Shown here piece after piece: positions 62,904 to 64,000 of a stretch of DNA of 64,000 bases (position 1 is its first letter; every line of letters begins with the position of its first letter). Below the pieces are notes generated by a model, which ran no database searches, was not told where the DNA came from, and saw only the letters and a program-made list of their open reading frames with translations. The position numbers and the translations under genes are program-made. Location of the stretch: the NCBI GenBank assembly GCA_001600615.1, contig BCKK01000001.1:2271082-2335081 (forward strand), given 5' to 3'. Origin of the DNA: Dioszegia crocea. Taxonomy: Eukaryota; Basidiomycota; Tremellomycetes; Tremellales; Bulleribasidiaceae.

Positions 62904-64000
62904 ATGTCCACTCAGGCGGACGTCCTCGACAACATCTTCAACCGCCTCGCCAATAAGTAGGTCGCACAACCATCTCTGGCGTCTCCGCCACGATGATATA
63001 GCTAACACTCAGGAATGAGGATGTACGGCTGCATGCGGCTCAGGATCTCCGTGCACATGTGAGATCCCCTTATTAGCACAATGAGTATACAGCTGAAACG
63101 GTCCAGGTAATAAGCTATACGCAGGAACATATAGGGCATGATGGCCTTAAGGGGGTGTGGGGAGATGTCTTCCACCGGATGTTTGAGTTGACAAGGAGTA
63201 ACAACGCATTTGAACGGCTTGGCGCATGCGTTGCTATAGGTAGGTCCGGCTCCGTGGGCGTCGCGTGGATGTCGTCTGATATTTAGATGAGATGATTCAG
63301 TCGACTAAGGACGACACGCCTGACCGCGCGTTGCAGAAGAATCTCCGTCTCTTCGAATGTAAGAGAGCTCTTTGCAAATTTTGAAATTAGCTGAGCTTGG
63401 CAGATCTGCGACCTTTGTTGAGCTGCACCGACAGCACAGTGATGATTGCAGCCGCGAAAGTCGTCGGTAAGTTTGGTGATCCGCCTCATTGGATCTAGCT
63501 GATAGACAGGTAACATGGCCGAGCTATCAGGACCGATCTTAGGAGAGTCTTTCTTCAGCAAGGAAGTCGGACAGGCTTTGCAGCTTTTGGAGGGTATGTC
63601 TTGATTTCCAGCCATAAACTCCTCGCTGATCTGTCAGATTCGAGGTCCGAAGCTGGACGTTTCAGCGGAGTCCTGGTCTTGCATCAATTCGCCTCCAGAG
63701 CCGGCGCATTCTTCTACCAGCACGTTGCCAGAACACTTTCGAAGATCTGGACACCTTTGAGAGATCCCAGGGTAAGCACGAGTCGCTGATTGGATCCTTG
63801 AAGGCGGAAACTGACAATGTAGACGATGGTCCGTGAGAGGGCATCGATGCTGCTTTCGGCCTGTCTGCGGCTGGTGAAGGAGCGGGAGAAATCTCCCACC
63901 GAGGTTTACCGCACTATCTTCCAGGAAGCGCGGAACGGGTTGCAGAGGGCCGGATCAACAGATTCGATTCTTGGATCCCTACATGCTGTTGGCGCGATGC
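62904..64000 (+). CDS. TOR1: TOR serine/threonine kinase, N-terminal HEAT repeats only
   Basis: 5' end of the PIKK-family growth regulator; the gene runs off the window, so kinase, FRB and FAT domains are not visible. ATG 62904 (MSTQADVLDNIFNRLANK) joins to NEDVRLHAAQDLRAH, then FHRMFELTRSNNAFERLGAC, the conserved start of TOR ('R-I-F-E-L-x-x-S-x-x-x-x-E-R-L-G'). Further exons read FEYLRPLLSCTDSTVMIAAA, FSGVLVLHQFASRAGAFFYQ, and IWTPLRDPR joined to TMVRERASMLLSACLRLVKE, matching TOR HEAT repeats. Seven introns are already visible in 1.1 kb. Confidence 0.85.

Overview
The window is nuclear DNA from a basidiomycete fungus, most likely a Tremellomycete (the Cryptococcus/Kwoniella/Saitozyma group). 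I infer this from genes on both strands broken by many very short introns (about 31-85 nt, donors mostly GTRNGT, a CTGAC-type branch site 8-15 nt before the acceptor), CT-rich leaders, and protein families such as 1,3-beta-glucan synthase and myo-inositol oxygenase. I see no operons, transposons, CRISPR arrays or virus-like genes. All exon joins were inferred by eye from frames and splice motifs; coordinates give start codon to stop codon and include introns.

Layout. 1-5345 (-): 3' part missing FKS1 glucan synthase. 6033-7402 (-): lipid phosphate phosphatase. 8655-9538 (+): small unknown protein. 9937-11515 (-) TIM44 and 11896-13404 (+) UGO1-like, divergent mitochondrial genes. 13946-15110 (+): F-box-like protein. 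15451-18464 (-): 5'-nucleotidase-type metallophosphoesterase. 18680-21314 (+) PRP43 and 21653-23840 (-) PRP40, two splicing factors facing each other. 24006-25668 (+): p47/Shp1 Cdc48 cofactor. 25913-26920 (+): GPALPP/DUF3752 protein.

27296-33403 is the odd part: three genes I do not recognise, with uncertain models, two of which share a conserved short segment, plus an intron-containing tRNA-Lys(CTT) and over 1 kb without a convincing gene. From 33404 the window becomes ordinary again: a conserved fungal membrane protein, a mitochondrial ADCK1/Mcp2-type ABC1 kinase, a second F-box-like protein with 72-bp repeats, an Rrn5-like RNA polymerase I factor, myo-inositol oxygenase, GEM1/Miro, an FAD monooxygenase, a coiled-coil protein, a Golgi-type glycosyltransferase-like protein and an F-box/LRR protein ending in a CaaX-like box.

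54794-59434 holds the most interesting item: two tandem paralogues of an unrecognised nuclear-looking protein with a six-cysteine module resembling, but not matching, fungal Zn2Cys6. The window ends with the RNA polymerase III subunit RPC34/RPC6, carrying an unusual charged insertion, and the 5' end of TOR kinase.

The genes are mostly housekeeping: cell wall, mitochondrial import, fusion and trafficking, splicing, Pol I and Pol III transcription, ubiquitin handling and growth control. They do not form one pathway.
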